Counted from the first letter of the stretch, positions 8,878 to 18,587 are shown. The stretch: 64,000 nt of DNA from Nostoc sp. LPT (GCF_017115165.1 NZ_JABXKF010000179.1:62001-126000), one strand, 5' to 3'. A program made the numbers and translations. The notes: generated by a model not told the origin, from the sequence alone.

Positions 8878-9318
8878 TTAGCATGAGCGCAAATGAGGAT
8901 TATTGGCAATTGCTAAAATGCCAAGTACAGCAACGAAATCATCAATAACTATGGGTTTAGCAAAGCATAGACTAAACCCAGCTAAGAGAGCATGTTGATA
9001 CATATCTTCAGTTACAGTGCCTGTCAGAGCGATCGCTGGCACTACTTTGCCTCGCTCTCCCGTAAGTGTTCTCACTTGGTGAATCAGAGCATAACCATCT
9101 TCCTTTGGCGAGGAAATACCATTCAAGAGGACATCAGGTTGCCATTCCACAAATATTTCCAGAGCTTGCTCTTTTAAAAATGCCGCTTGCACGTTCACAC
9201 CATAGGATTGCAACATCGGCGTCAGCGAATTGCAGAAATTTACATCATTATCTACAAGGAGTACTCGTAGTCCTTGTAGAAATGAAGGATTAGTAGTCAA
9301 TCTACTATTTAGATACAT
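8878..9318 (-). CDS. Degenerate receiver-domain (pseudo-REC) protein
   Basis: 146 residues from ATG 9318, with a GTG one codon upstream. It is a single response-regulator receiver domain: LRVLLVDNDVNF, PDVLLNGISSPKEDGYALI, AIALTG and FAKPI align with the receiver of the hybrid kinase at 3675-7898. Aligning PDVLLNGISSP with the usual PDxxLLDxxMP pattern puts Gly67 where the phospho-acceptor Asp belongs, and the acidic pair is Asp-Asn. Thr99 and Lys121 are kept. Phosphorylation in the normal way is therefore unlikely. It may be a phosphorylation-independent pseudo-receiver or a decaying duplicate. The next sequence upstream is a clear pseudogene, so decay is plausible. Confidence 0.75.
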   Translation of the reverse strand: MYLNSRLTTNPSFLQGLRVLLVDNDVNFCNSLTPMLQSYGVNVQAAFLKEQALEIFVEWQPDVLLNGISSPKEDGYALIHQVRTLTGERGKVVPAIALTGTVTEDMYQHALLAGFSLCFAKPIVIDDFVAVLGILAIANNPHLRSC

Positions 9319-9323
9319 CACAG

Positions 9324-9535
9324 TTACAAAATTGAGATTTTATTGAGCTTTGGAATGTCCTTAAGCAGTGCATCTATTGTGCTTGCTTGAAGTTCAGTAA
9401 ACGTGTCATTACCAGGTACAAAAACGCTGAATGAGTATTACCTTTGAAAGTATCTACTCCCTTAGCAGCTTTGATTGCAGCAACTAGTATACTAAAAGTA
9501 CTAGTTTTCATTGCAACATCGCCAATATTAACCAT
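9324..9535 (-). pseudogene. Fasciclin-domain protein remnant (frameshifted, truncated)
   Basis: Reading from ATG at 9535: MVNIGDVAMKTSTFSILVAA IKAAKGVDTFKGN matches the N-terminus of cyanobacterial FAS1 (fasciclin/beta-Ig-H3) proteins. Near 9444 the frame must shift by one base to continue as FSVFVPGNDTFTELQ and then STIDALLKDIPKLNKI, the next conserved FAS1 stretch. The corrected frame meets TAA at 9324-9326, just after the first half of the domain. The conserved second half (H2 motif and C-terminus) is missing. FAS1 proteins are usually secreted adhesion proteins of about 130 residues or more. This copy is frameshifted and cut short, so it is non-functional. Confidence 0.8.
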
Positions 9536-10019
9536 TTATTTTATATACTAAGCAGAAATTTTATTAACAATGTTGACTATAACATCCTGTTGTTAAACTT
9601 GATGTTTGAATAAATGTTTGAATAGCGTATAATTTGTATAAGATGTATAAATTATAGTAATAAATTTTATGACATAAAAACATTTCAATTATGACAATGA
9701 TCAGTAACTACTGCTATCAACATTGAGTAGACCGAAAAGTTCTGTGAGCGCCAAAAAATAGTAGTTTATGATACCGTTTGTTGGGAAACGTACAAAAGCT
9801 GGTTGCTAAAGATGAATGATTTACTGAGTTTATAAAACTAGAGCCAAAGATCAAATAAAATCAGTCAGATGCAGATGGCACGAAACTACAAGCTGGTGCG
9901 AGATTGGTACTAATCCATCGGCAGAATTTATTGACCAAGAAGAATTCATCCAGCCTTCTGTGGTGGATATTGATAGATTAGTGTAACAAGTGCGATCAAT
10001 TTGAATTCTCTAGGGAAAA
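9536..10019. other. Intergenic, with an unassigned gene remnant
   Basis: AT-rich, no intact gene. On the plus strand an open stretch from about 9832 to a TAA at 9984-9986 reads like protein (for example CEIGTNPSAEF followed by IDQEEFIQPSVVDIDRLV) but has no start codon, and a stop interrupts the upstream part (KSWLLKMNDLLSL in another frame). I cannot assign a family; it looks like the tail of a decayed gene. Confidence 0.35.
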
Positions 10020-11126
10020 TTACGGGTCAAGAAAAATAGGTTTGCCGTCTTGCTGAAGAGATACTGTTAGAGCAGCAAGAATTTCTACTAACTCAGTGCC
10101 TACCCAGCCAGATGAAACCTTTGAGGGAGTATTGTTGAGAATAGAGACAACAAAGCAGGAGCAAACCCGCTGCAATGGTTCGCCTGTTTCTAATTCCAGC
10201 ACTATCTGCCTTTGATTCACAGGAATAAATTGATTGCCCTGCTGTTCAAACTCCCCATTCAGAAGGGTTAGAGGTGATGATAGTGACATTTCATCAAAAA
10301 TCAAGCTGCCAAGGCTGCCCACAATCCCCAGCCGTCGCTGTTTATCAGGATTCAGCCAGCACAAGTGAATATAAGCTTGAAAGCCATCTGGGTATGTCAG
10401 TGTTAGCCATACTAAGTCAGCTAGTCCTTGGGATGAGGGGGATGAGGAAGATGAGGAAGATGAGGAAGATGAGGGGGAATAAATAGTAATTGGCTCCCTC
10501 ATCTCCCCCTGCTCTCCTGCTCCCTGTAGCCACACTGTACCCGTTGCTTGTACTTTCACAGGAATTTGATCTAGCCAAGCGTTAAATATCGCAATATCGT
10601 GAATGGCTAAGTCCCATAGCGCATCAACATCTTGCCGGACAGGGCCTAAATGGGTGCGGGTGGCGTAGCCATAGCGTAAATCACCTAATTTACCTGCTTG
10701 TACTACAATTTTTCCTCGCTCAACTGCTGGGTGAAATAAATAAGTATGGTCAACCATCAGTATTAAATGATGCTGCTCTGCTAAATTACAAAGTTCCCGA
10801 CATTCTGCTGGATTGAGAGTTAGAGGTTTTTCTGCCAAAACATGATATCCCTGTTGGAGAGCGTCTTTAATGAAAGCATAGTGGGTGGTAGCAGGAGTTG
10901 CGATCGCCACTCCTGTTAATCCTGGCACTGTTTTTAAATATTGCCACTGGGTTGTTAATAGTACATTTTCATCTAAGTTAAACTGCTGCTTTATCGCCGC
11001 TAATCGTTCTGGATGGGGGTCTACTACAGCAACTACATTTACTTGGGGATGTGCTAAGAAATTCCGCAGCAGATGCACTCCCCAACGCCCAACTCCGATG
11101 ACAGCAATATTAATTTTATTTGTCAT
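10020..11126 (-). CDS. Gfo/Idh/MocA family NAD(P)-dependent oxidoreductase
   Basis: 368 residues. The N-terminal Rossmann fold starts IAVIGVGRWGVHLLRNF (dinucleotide loop GVGRWG). It is followed by VAIATPATTHY, the family signature HVLAEKPLTL with the catalytic Lys, and DLAIHDIAIF with the catalytic His/Asp pair. The C-terminal half is the alpha/beta substrate domain. The family oxidises or reduces sugars and related compounds; the substrate cannot be read here. Two oddities are seen. A run of about ten Ser residues (coded by a GATGAGGAA-type microsatellite near 10435-10485) sits in the C-terminal domain. The ATG is supplied by a heptamer repeat array at 11120-11168. Upstream ATGs in that array are out of frame or hit TGA within five codons. 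Confidence 0.88.
   Translation of the reverse strand: MTNKINIAVIGVGRWGVHLLRNFLAHPQVNVVAVVDPHPERLAAIKQQFNLDENVLLTTQWQYLKTVPGLTGVAIATPATTHYAFIKDALQQGYHVLAEKPLTLNPAECRELCNLAEQHHLILMVDHTYLFHPAVERGKIVVQAGKLGDLRYGYATRTHLGPVRQDVDALWDLAIHDIAIFNAWLDQIPVKVQATGTVWLQGAGEQGEMREPITIYSPSSSSSSSSSSSPSSQGLADLVWLTLTYPDGFQAYIHLCWLNPDKQRRLGIVGSLGSLIFDEMSLSSPLTLLNGEFEQQGNQFIPVNQRQIVLELETGEPLQRVCSCFVVSILNNTPSKVSSGWVGTELVEILAALTVSLQQDGKPIFLDP
10433..10486. repeat. GATGAGGAA microsatellite inside the oxidoreductase gene
   Basis: Direct repeats of GATGAGGAA and GATGAGGGG. On the minus strand they code for the poly-Ser insert of the Gfo/Idh protein. Units of nine bases preserve the reading frame when copy number changes. 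Confidence 0.8.
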
Positions 11127-11172
11127 TTGTCATTTGTCATTTGTCATTTGTCATTTGTCATTTGTCATTTGT
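11120..11172. repeat. TTGTCAT heptamer STRR array overlapping a start codon
   Basis: Seven consecutive TTGTCAT units (11120-11168) plus a partial unit. The reverse complement, ATGACAA, provides the start codon of the oxidoreductase at 11126 and the residues MTN. Similar heptamers lie at 15401-15430, 25934-25957 and 44461-44484. Confidence 0.9.
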
Positions 11173-11242
11173 ATACAAAGGACGAGGGACAAATGACCAC
11201 TGACAATCAACTGATTATCGACTAATTGCCCTTCTTTTAAGC

Positions 11243-11962
11243 TCAGGGTATTTGCGGTTTGGGAATTGCTAAAAAAGCTACCTTAGCTGCTGCTTGTTCT
11301 GCGGTTTTGATTGAGCGTCCTTTACCAACTCCTAGCATGTTTCCATGCAGCCACACTTCAGCCATGAAACGTTCTTGATTGCGATGCGGTTGAGTAACTT
11401 CCACAACCCGATACTCTGGTAAAACTTTAAATTGCGCCTGAGTCCATTCTTGGAGAGCAGCTTTGTAATTAAGTCTGGCAGGATCGAGGCGAATTTCTGT
11501 GGCTAGTTGGTGGAAGTGGGGATCTAACCAAGAGCGAATCAATTCCAGATTTTGAGTACTTAAGTAAAGCGCACCTAAAACCGCTTCAAAGGCATCTGCC
11601 AGTCGTGACTCTAGACCAACTTTATCAGCGGTAGCACTGCCAGCAACTAGTAAGTATAGCTCCAAACCATAAACTCTGGCCAATTGGGCGAGGATGCGAT
11701 CGCTCACCAACACCGAACGAATTGCCGCAAAATCCCCCACCGGACAATCGGGATAATTTTCCCATAACACAACAGCCGACACCAGGCGCACCACTGCATC
11801 GCCAACAAACTCCAGCTGTTCATAATTTGCCGAATCAGAGACAGTGGGATGAGTTAGCGCTAAATCCAGCAGTTCCCACTTTATAGGTGCTTCTAGCGAC
11901 AAACCAAATTTTTGGACTAAACTTTCGAGTTGCCGCTGACGGCGTGGATAAGCAACGGGCAT
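11243..11962 (-). CDS. rnc: Ribonuclease III
   Basis: 239 residues from ATG 11962. The RNase III signature reads EQLEFVGDAV (residues 49-57) with catalytic acidic residues Glu51 and Asp55. A second acidic cluster is ADAFEAVLGALYL near residue 130. The C-terminal third is a double-stranded RNA binding domain ending GRSIKTAEQAAAKVAFLAI. The enzyme cuts double-stranded RNA in rRNA and mRNA processing in the cytoplasm. The usual lengths of both domains are present. Cyanobacteria often carry more than one RNase III homologue, so this may be one of several. The upstream leader (about 11980-12005) has GGGGGGCAGGGG repeats. The Gfo/Idh gene follows on the same strand 116 bp downstream. Confidence 0.93.
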   Translation of the reverse strand: MPVAYPRRQRQLESLVQKFGLSLEAPIKWELLDLALTHPTVSDSANYEQLEFVGDAVVRLVSAVVLWENYPDCPVGDFAAIRSVLVSDRILAQLARVYGLELYLLVAGSATADKVGLESRLADAFEAVLGALYLSTQNLELIRSWLDPHFHQLATEIRLDPARLNYKAALQEWTQAQFKVLPEYRVVEVTQPHRNQERFMAEVWLHGNMLGVGKGRSIKTAEQAAAKVAFLAIPKPQIP

Positions 11963-12069
11963 TACGTGATAAGGGGAAGTGGGCAGGGGGGCAGGGGGGC
12001 AGGGGAAGGCAACTAGTTATCTATCTTATATCCCTAAAGTTCTTGGACTATTAATCTAGCAACTTTTCG

Positions 12070-12243
12070 CTACTTCTCTCTATCTAGCTTCTCTTGGATA
12101 GCTTGACGACAAAATTCAGGAGGATCGTCCTTAGCTTTTACTTCTTGCTTCATTTCCTTGGTGACACGAAAATTCAATTGTTCAGTTAATTCCTTACTTG
12201 GTTGGTTTCCAAAATTTTCAGGTTTACCCTTAGCTTTAGCCAT
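12070..12243 (-). CDS. Small basic protein, ribbon-helix-helix-like
   Basis: 57 residues, ATG 12243 to TAG 12070. It begins MAKAKGKPENFGN; the middle LNFRVTKEMKQEVKAK resembles the strand and first helix of a ribbon-helix-helix DNA-binding fold, followed by PPEFCRQAIQEKLDREK as a possible second helix. It could be a small regulator or an antitoxin without a visible partner. It is divergent from the gene at 12373 (129 bp gap), so it may control that promoter. Codon-by-codon reading shows no internal stop, and the sequence is typical of Nostoc small proteins. The family call is inference. Confidence 0.55.
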   Translation of the reverse strand: MAKAKGKPENFGNQPSKELTEQLNFRVTKEMKQEVKAKDDPPEFCRQAIQEKLDREK

Positions 12244-12372
12244 TTATATAGAAACGTAAATATAGCTTGAAGTCGATGTTAACAACGGAATAGACTTTAA
12301 TATCGGTGGTGTTCGTGTCTTGCAAACTAGTTCACCACCGATTCCCACTTTTACAAGAGGTAACTCTATTTT

Positions 12373-12756
12373 ATGTTTACACGCACAGAATTAGAAGTTA
12401 AAAGCTTGAGAGCGTTACGCGATTTATGTTTGATACAGTACGGCATCCAAGCAATAGGAAACCCTGCTGATAAAGCATCCTACATTAACGCACTCCTGAC
12501 TTTTCCTGTTGTAGCTTGCAAGCAAGTATCAGAAAATAAAGGATTAAAGTCTCCGATATTCTCTCAAGTAGAAGCGCTAGAAGCAACGCTAGAAGCTATG
12601 GGAACACCGACACCAGAGCAGTCAGCATTACTCAAGGTAACAATGGAGGGAAGGAAACTAGAGTACCCAGCACGTTACAGTCAAGAGAAACTGTTTGGAC
12701 TCTATCGGGTTAAATGGCATCTGGATACAGCATTAGAGATCCTGGGAATGCTTTAG
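12373..12756 (+). CDS. Conserved hypothetical protein, SAP-like N-terminus
   Basis: 127 residues from ATG 12373, with AAGAGG about 10 bases upstream (in CAAGAGGTAACTC). The N-terminus MFTRTELEVKSLRALRDLCL and the following GIQAIGNPADKASYINALL resemble a SAP-like helix-extended-loop-helix motif (short DNA-binding module). The remainder is helical with LEATLEAMGTPTPEQ and a C-terminal KWHLDTALEILGML. No enzyme motif is seen. It is convergent with rnpB, separated by that RNA's terminator hairpin. The product is probably a DNA-associated protein of unknown role; the SAP assignment is by eye. Confidence 0.65.
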   Translation: MFTRTELEVKSLRALRDLCLIQYGIQAIGNPADKASYINALLTFPVVACKQVSENKGLKSPIFSQVEALEATLEAMGTPTPEQSALLKVTMEGRKLEYPARYSQEKLFGLYRVKWHLDTALEILGML

Positions 12757-12806
12757 ATGATCAATTAGCGATGTCTACGACGAGCTTCGCTTACGCACAA
12801 AATCCG

Positions 12807-12851
12807 TACAAAAATAATGGAGTACAAACCGTCAAAGGTTTATACTCCATT
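12807..12851 (-). terminator. Rho-independent terminator of rnpB
   Basis: Inverted repeat AATGGAGTACAAACC (12816-12830) and GGTTTATACTCCATT (12837-12851), a 15-bp stem with one G-U pair and a 6-base loop. On the minus strand it is followed by ATTTTTG. It lies 5 bases beyond the 3' end of the RNase P RNA. Confidence 0.8.
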
Positions 12852-12856
12852 GCAGG

Positions 12857-13287
12857 GGAGAGAGCAGGACATAAGCCGGGTTCTGTTCTCTTGCGAGGGC
12901 AGTTATCTATCTGGGACGCCTGTTACCAAACGCCTCAAGCGGCTCTCATTGAGCGGAACTGGTAAAAGACCAACCGTAGTTCCTATCGCCTTGCTCCCAA
13001 CCGGGGTTTACCGAGCCAGCACCTCTCGATACTGCTGGTGCGCTCTTACCGCACCTTTGCACCCTTACCAAAACAGTTGTGAGTGCTGAGTGCTGAGTGC
13101 TAAGTTTTCTTTACTCAGCACTCAGCACTCATTGCTCAACACTGGTTTTGGCGGTATCTTTCTGTGGCACTATCCTCACGATTACTCGCACTGGACGTTA
13201 TCCAGCAAGTTTGGTCTTTCGGGAGTCCGGACTTTCCTCAAATCAGTAACTATGACTGATCTGCAACCGCCTGCACCTACTCTCTCC
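12857..13287 (-). ncRNA. rnpB: RNase P RNA (M1 RNA type A)
   Basis: On the minus strand the 5' end GGAGAGAGTAGG (13276-13287) can pair with the 3' end CCTGCTCTCTCC (12857-12868) to form helix P1. The conserved elements GAGGAAAGTCCGGACTCC (near 13225-13241) and ACAGAACCCGGCTTAT (near 12871-12886) are present and identify the RNA. It is the catalytic subunit that matures tRNA 5' ends. Inside it, at about 13078-13142, is an inverted set of GAGTGCT/AGCACTC heptamers (STRR) forming a hairpin, an insertion known in RNase P RNAs of heterocyst-forming cyanobacteria. The 5' end lies 43 bases after the stop of the upstream hypothetical gene. Confidence 0.95.
13078..13142. repeat. Inverted STRR insertion within rnpB
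   Basis: Three GTGAGTGCTGAGTGCTGAGTGCT-type direct heptamers are followed after a short T-rich loop by the complementary ACTCAGCACTCAGCACTC, so the insert folds into a hairpin that could be carried as an extra arm of the RNA. Confidence 0.85.
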
Positions 13288-13330
13288 TTAGATCCAGTGT
13301 ACCCGGTTGACAGAAGGGGTTGACAGGTTA

Positions 13331-14026
13331 TTACTTTTTTTTATTCCAAGGTAGAGCGTAAGTCCAAGGTAGTTTCCTGACTGTGAAAGGACAATTGATA
13401 ATACTAATGGGAGGAAAATCGCCACCTGGGGCTAGACCTAAACGCACTTCAGATATCCTAAGCACTAATTGCAGGGAAAAATCCAACTCTTTTTTTCTAC
13501 TAATAAAGTCGTTATACAACTTTTTTTGTCCTTTTTGTAGCCCATTGATATCAATTAGTGGTTTTTTTGCTGAATAGGTTCCAGCTACTTGATCGCGCTC
13601 GAAAACATCTTCTGCTGTCACTGTTTCAGAAAGTGTTTTCTTGGGAGCAATCAAGCTAGGACTTTGGGGTACTGCTAAGTCGCGGGTTAAGTCTGGTGAT
13701 TTCCGAATTACGCGGCGCGATTGCTTACTATGTTCAACTACTAAAGAACTGTTATCCCAGTCAACGTATACGGCAACATTATCCGATTTATTTTCAATAC
13801 TAATTCCTAAATCTTTCAAATCGTCAATTGGGTATGAGGGTTTGAGTTTAAAGGAAATTCCAATTTTATCGTCGAGATTTTGTTCTTTGAGTTGCTCGTC
13901 AACGATTCCTTTTTTAAACTCAAATTTAACTTGGTCATCGATGGATTCAATCATGCGGTTGAAAACATAAGAAACACCGATAATATAAATCGTCAAAACT
14001 ACTAAATTCTGGTCGCTACTCCTCAT
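13331..14026 (-). CDS. Conserved hypothetical membrane-anchored protein
   Basis: 231 residues from ATG 14026. A hydrophobic N-terminal segment (LVVLTIYIIGVSYVF) probably anchors it in a membrane. The rest is polar, with a beta-rich section around IGISFKLKPSYPIDDL and VAVYVDWDNSSLVV, a Lys-rich middle (LIDINGLQKGQKKLYNDF) and a C-terminus PFTVRKLPWTYALPWNKKK. No catalytic motif is recognised. It looks like a cyanobacterial protein family without known function. It sits just upstream of rnpB on the same strand and might share a transcript with it, which is inference. Confidence 0.65.
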   Translation of the reverse strand: MRSSDQNLVVLTIYIIGVSYVFNRMIESIDDQVKFEFKKGIVDEQLKEQNLDDKIGISFKLKPSYPIDDLKDLGISIENKSDNVAVYVDWDNSSLVVEHSKQSRRVIRKSPDLTRDLAVPQSPSLIAPKKTLSETVTAEDVFERDQVAGTYSAKKPLIDINGLQKGQKKLYNDFISRKKELDFSLQLVLRISEVRLGLAPGGDFPPISIINCPFTVRKLPWTYALPWNKKK

Positions 14027-14234
14027 AAATCAAAAATCTTAACTCCCGGTGCTAATAAATGTATATTTGACTTGTCGCTAATCTACAATTTGTAAGAATT
14101 CAGGAGTCAGAATTCAAGATTCAGAATAGTTAAAAAATCAGAAGGAACATTTGATGAATAAATATACTAATTATTCTAGATTCCTTATAAATTATGACTC
14201 CTGACTCCTGGGTGCTGAATCCTTACTACAATTT

Positions 14235-15377
14235 TTAATTGCGCTTAATTTCTACAGAATTTTGCAGCCAGCCTCGTCGCCAAAAAAAGAATAGCAAACT
14301 AAATGCGATCGCTAACATCACTGCCCAGCAAAGTGGATAGCCCCAATACCAATTCAATTCAGGCATATTATATGGCGATTTTTCAGTATTGAAATTCATA
14401 CCATATATTCCGGCAATAAAAGTCAGTGGAATAAAAATTGTTGAAACTATCGTTAGTACCTTCATGATTTCGTTCATTTTATTACTCACTGCCGAAAGGT
14501 ACACATCCATTAATCCAGACGCTAGTTCTCGATAAGTTTCTACCATATCCATCACTTGCACTGTATGGTCATAACAATCTCGCAGGTAGATTCGCACCTC
14601 TTCACAAATCAAATCGGGATCATCTCGAATTAAGGAATTAATTGCATCTCGCTGAGGCCAGATAGCACGACGTAGTTGCAGTAATTCTCGCCTAATTTGA
14701 TAAATATTTTGTAGTGTTTGTGGAGTAGGTCTGACTATTACCTCCTCTTCTAACTCTTCAATTCGCTCTCCATAAAGCTCCAGCACTGGAAAAAAGCCAT
14801 CAATAATTGCATCTAACAGGGCGTAAGCTAAATAATCCGCTCCCTGTTTGCGGATAAGACCTTTATTTTTTTCAATTCGCGATCGCACTCCTTCAAAACA
14901 ATCATGTTCTGGTTCTTCTTGTACTGTCAGCAAATAATTTTTTCCCAATATCAAACTCACTTGCTCGCTATAAAAACCACATGTTCTTTCCTTTGGTACT
15001 ACCATCCGGGCAATGAAAAGCAATTGATCTTCATAATCCTCTGTTTTGGGACGCTCTGGTACATTGACTACATCTTCTAAAACTAGAGGGTGTAACTTAA
15101 AAACCTTACCCAATCGTTGTAATATGTCTTGACTACCTAAGCCTTGTACGTCTACCCAAGAAATCGATTCCGCCTCCAGATAGGGGACACACTCCTCTGG
15201 AGTTTCTATTTGTTTGCGGATGAAATTGGTTTGGTTATAGTCAATCAAAAAAATTACTGGTGGTGGAGCATCTGCATCAATAAAAATGGTTCCAGGTATA
15301 GTCCCTGGTTGGTGATGGAACTCGTCTTCATAAAGCTTGGGAACTATTTTAGGAAAGCTACGTAGTTTTCGTGCCAT
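14235..15377 (-). CDS. corA: CorA family magnesium/cobalt transporter
   Basis: 380 residues from ATG 15377. A large cytoplasmic N-terminal domain is followed by a long helix (LELYGERIEELEEEVIVRP onward). Two C-terminal membrane segments follow: VLTIVSTIFIPLTFIAGIYG ends in the GMN selectivity motif (YGMNF), and the second is WAVMLAIAFSLLFFFW, with a basic tail. Length and topology match CorA channels, which form pentamers for Mg2+ or Co2+ uptake in the inner membrane. It is monocistronic by spacing. A heptamer repeat patch lies in its leader (15401-15430). The window also has an MgtE transporter at 44525-45922. Confidence 0.93.
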   Translation of the reverse strand: MARKLRSFPKIVPKLYEDEFHHQPGTIPGTIFIDADAPPPVIFLIDYNQTNFIRKQIETPEECVPYLEAESISWVDVQGLGSQDILQRLGKVFKLHPLVLEDVVNVPERPKTEDYEDQLLFIARMVVPKERTCGFYSEQVSLILGKNYLLTVQEEPEHDCFEGVRSRIEKNKGLIRKQGADYLAYALLDAIIDGFFPVLELYGERIEELEEEVIVRPTPQTLQNIYQIRRELLQLRRAIWPQRDAINSLIRDDPDLICEEVRIYLRDCYDHTVQVMDMVETYRELASGLMDVYLSAVSNKMNEIMKVLTIVSTIFIPLTFIAGIYGMNFNTEKSPYNMPELNWYWGYPLCWAVMLAIAFSLLFFFWRRGWLQNSVEIKRN

Positions 15378-15601
15378 GCAATATTACCTAATAGTAATTT
15401 GTCATTGGTCATTGGTCATTTGTCATTAGTAAATAACAAAGGACATAAGGATAACTTACACGTTGTTTTACAAATATTAATATAAAGACGGTAATTTCTA
15501 AATTAGGCAATTATTTAGGTTGCTAATTTGATCGTCAGCCAGATTTAATCTGACGAATTACGAATTGGTATAACATATTGCCTGTAAATGAGCAATGCTA
15601 C

Positions 15602-15635
15602 AAAAAACAGTTTGCCTTGGCAAGACAAACTGTTT
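15602..15635 (-). terminator. Terminator of groEL
   Basis: Arms AAACAGTTTG (15605-15614) and CAAACTGTTT (15626-15635) form a 10-bp stem, with an inner CTTGGCAAG. On the minus strand it is followed by TTTTTTG. It lies 28 bases after the groEL stop. Confidence 0.85.
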
Positions 15636-15663
15636 AAAAAATATTTATCTGGGTCAGCAGAAG

Positions 15664-17346
<1,683 letters not shown>

Positions 17347-17378
17347 GTTTTATTTCTCCAGCGCTTCCATTAGACAAT

Positions 17379-17405
17379 TTAGCACTCACAGCGCCAGAGT
17401 GCTAA
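17379..17405 (-). promoter_or_regulatory. CIRCE operator upstream of groEL
   Basis: Perfect inverted repeat TTAGCACTC, nine-base spacer, GAGTGCTAA. This is the binding site of the HrcA repressor of chaperonin genes. It lies 33 bases before the groEL ATG and about 100 bases before the divergent glycosyltransferase gene. Confidence 0.97.
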
Positions 17406-17504
17406 TCTCTCAAGCGGCTCAAGTTACAAATGGAAATAAAAAAAATTGATTAATATACAGGTGATGCTCATATTAGATACTGGCAGTAATGCTTGAATTG
17501 GGAG

Positions 17505-18587
17505 ATGAATCTAGACAACTCCCTTAAGTCCCTTGGTATTGCCGACCCTAGCGGCACCGGCTGGTTGGCAGTAGTATTTACGTTCCTCTTGGCTTGGCTT
17601 GTAACTTGGCGTTTAATTCCGACAGTACGCAAATTCGCCCTGCGGGTAGGTTGGGCTGACCAACCCAACGCCCGGCGACTCAACCGAGAACCTTTACCCA
17701 ATGCTGGGGGGCTGGCTATCTACGCGGGTGTGATTGCCGCGCTGGTATTAGCTAGCCTTTTACGGCCGATCGAACTCCAAAACGTATTGGCTCAGGTACT
17801 CACTATTCTGTTGGGGGGTTCGATATTAGTCCTTGTGGGCTTTATTGACGATCAGTTTGGCTTACCGCCCTCTGTGCGATTGTGGGCACAAATTGTCACG
17901 GCACTGTTACTGGTAGCTAATGGCATCAGCGTCAAAGTCCTGTTTGGCACTCCCATCGATTCGCTTCTGTCCATGTTACTAACAGTACTATGGGTAGTAG
18001 GGATTACCAACGCCATCAACTTGATGGATGGTATGGATGGTTTGGCAGGAGGAATTAGCTTTATTACCGCCATGAGTTTGTTGGGCGTTGCAGCTCAATT
18101 TAACAATCGTGCAGCGGCAATCTTGGTATTGGCAGCATTGGGAGGTGCTGCACTGGGATTTTTGCGCCATAATTTCCATCCATCACGAATTATTATGGGT
18201 GATGCCGGAGCATACTTTTTTGGCTATGTCCTAGCAGCAACTAGTATTTTAGGCAAACTGCAACAAAACACAGTTTATGCACTAATTCCCACGGTTTTAT
18301 TTCTATTATTGCCGGTACTAGACACTACTCAAGTATTTGTGCGGCGGCTACTAGCAGGAAATAACCCTCTAAGTACTCCTGGCAAAGACCATCTGCACCA
18401 CCGCTTACTTGCTTGGGGACTCTCCCAGCGCAATGCTGCGTTTACCCTTTGGTCAATTACCTTAGTTTTCAACTTGCTAGCGATGAGAATACAAGGTATG
18501 AGTTTGGCTGTGATGCTGATAACCGCCAGTAGTATTATCCTGCTTTTGGGCTTTACAGTCTGGCAAAGGATACGCCAACAGCCTTAG
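17505..18587 (+). CDS. WecA/TagO/MraY-family undecaprenyl-phosphate phosphoglycosyltransferase
   Basis: About 360 residues from ATG 17505 (a TTG at 17493 is an alternative start). A polytopic membrane protein with around ten hydrophobic segments. Family motifs are visible: DQPNARRLNREPLPNAGG, FIDDQFGLPP (Asp pair), NAINLMDGMDGLAGG (metal-binding Asp) and a cytoplasmic His cluster GKDHLHHRLL. The last motif is typical of WecA/TagO-like enzymes using UDP-N-acetylhexosamine rather than MraY. The reaction transfers sugar-1-phosphate to undecaprenyl phosphate, starting polysaccharide or wall-polymer synthesis at the inner membrane. UppS, which supplies the lipid carrier, is encoded in the window at 25189-25947. 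It is divergent from groEL. Confidence 0.88.
   Translation: MNLDNSLKSLGIADPSGTGWLAVVFTFLLAWLVTWRLIPTVRKFALRVGWADQPNARRLNREPLPNAGGLAIYAGVIAALVLASLLRPIELQNVLAQVLTILLGGSILVLVGFIDDQFGLPPSVRLWAQIVTALLLVANGISVKVLFGTPIDSLLSMLLTVLWVVGITNAINLMDGMDGLAGGISFITAMSLLGVAAQFNNRAAAILVLAALGGAALGFLRHNFHPSRIIMGDAGAYFFGYVLAATSILGKLQQNTVYALIPTVLFLLLPVLDTTQVFVRRLLAGNNPLSTPGKDHLHHRLLAWGLSQRNAAFTLWSITLVFNLLAMRIQGMSLAVMLITASSIILLLGFTVWQRIRQQP

Noticed and set aside
9832..9986. Possible gene ending IDQEEFIQPSVVDIDRLV
   Set aside because: No start codon and no recognisable family; listed only as a remnant within an intergenic entry.
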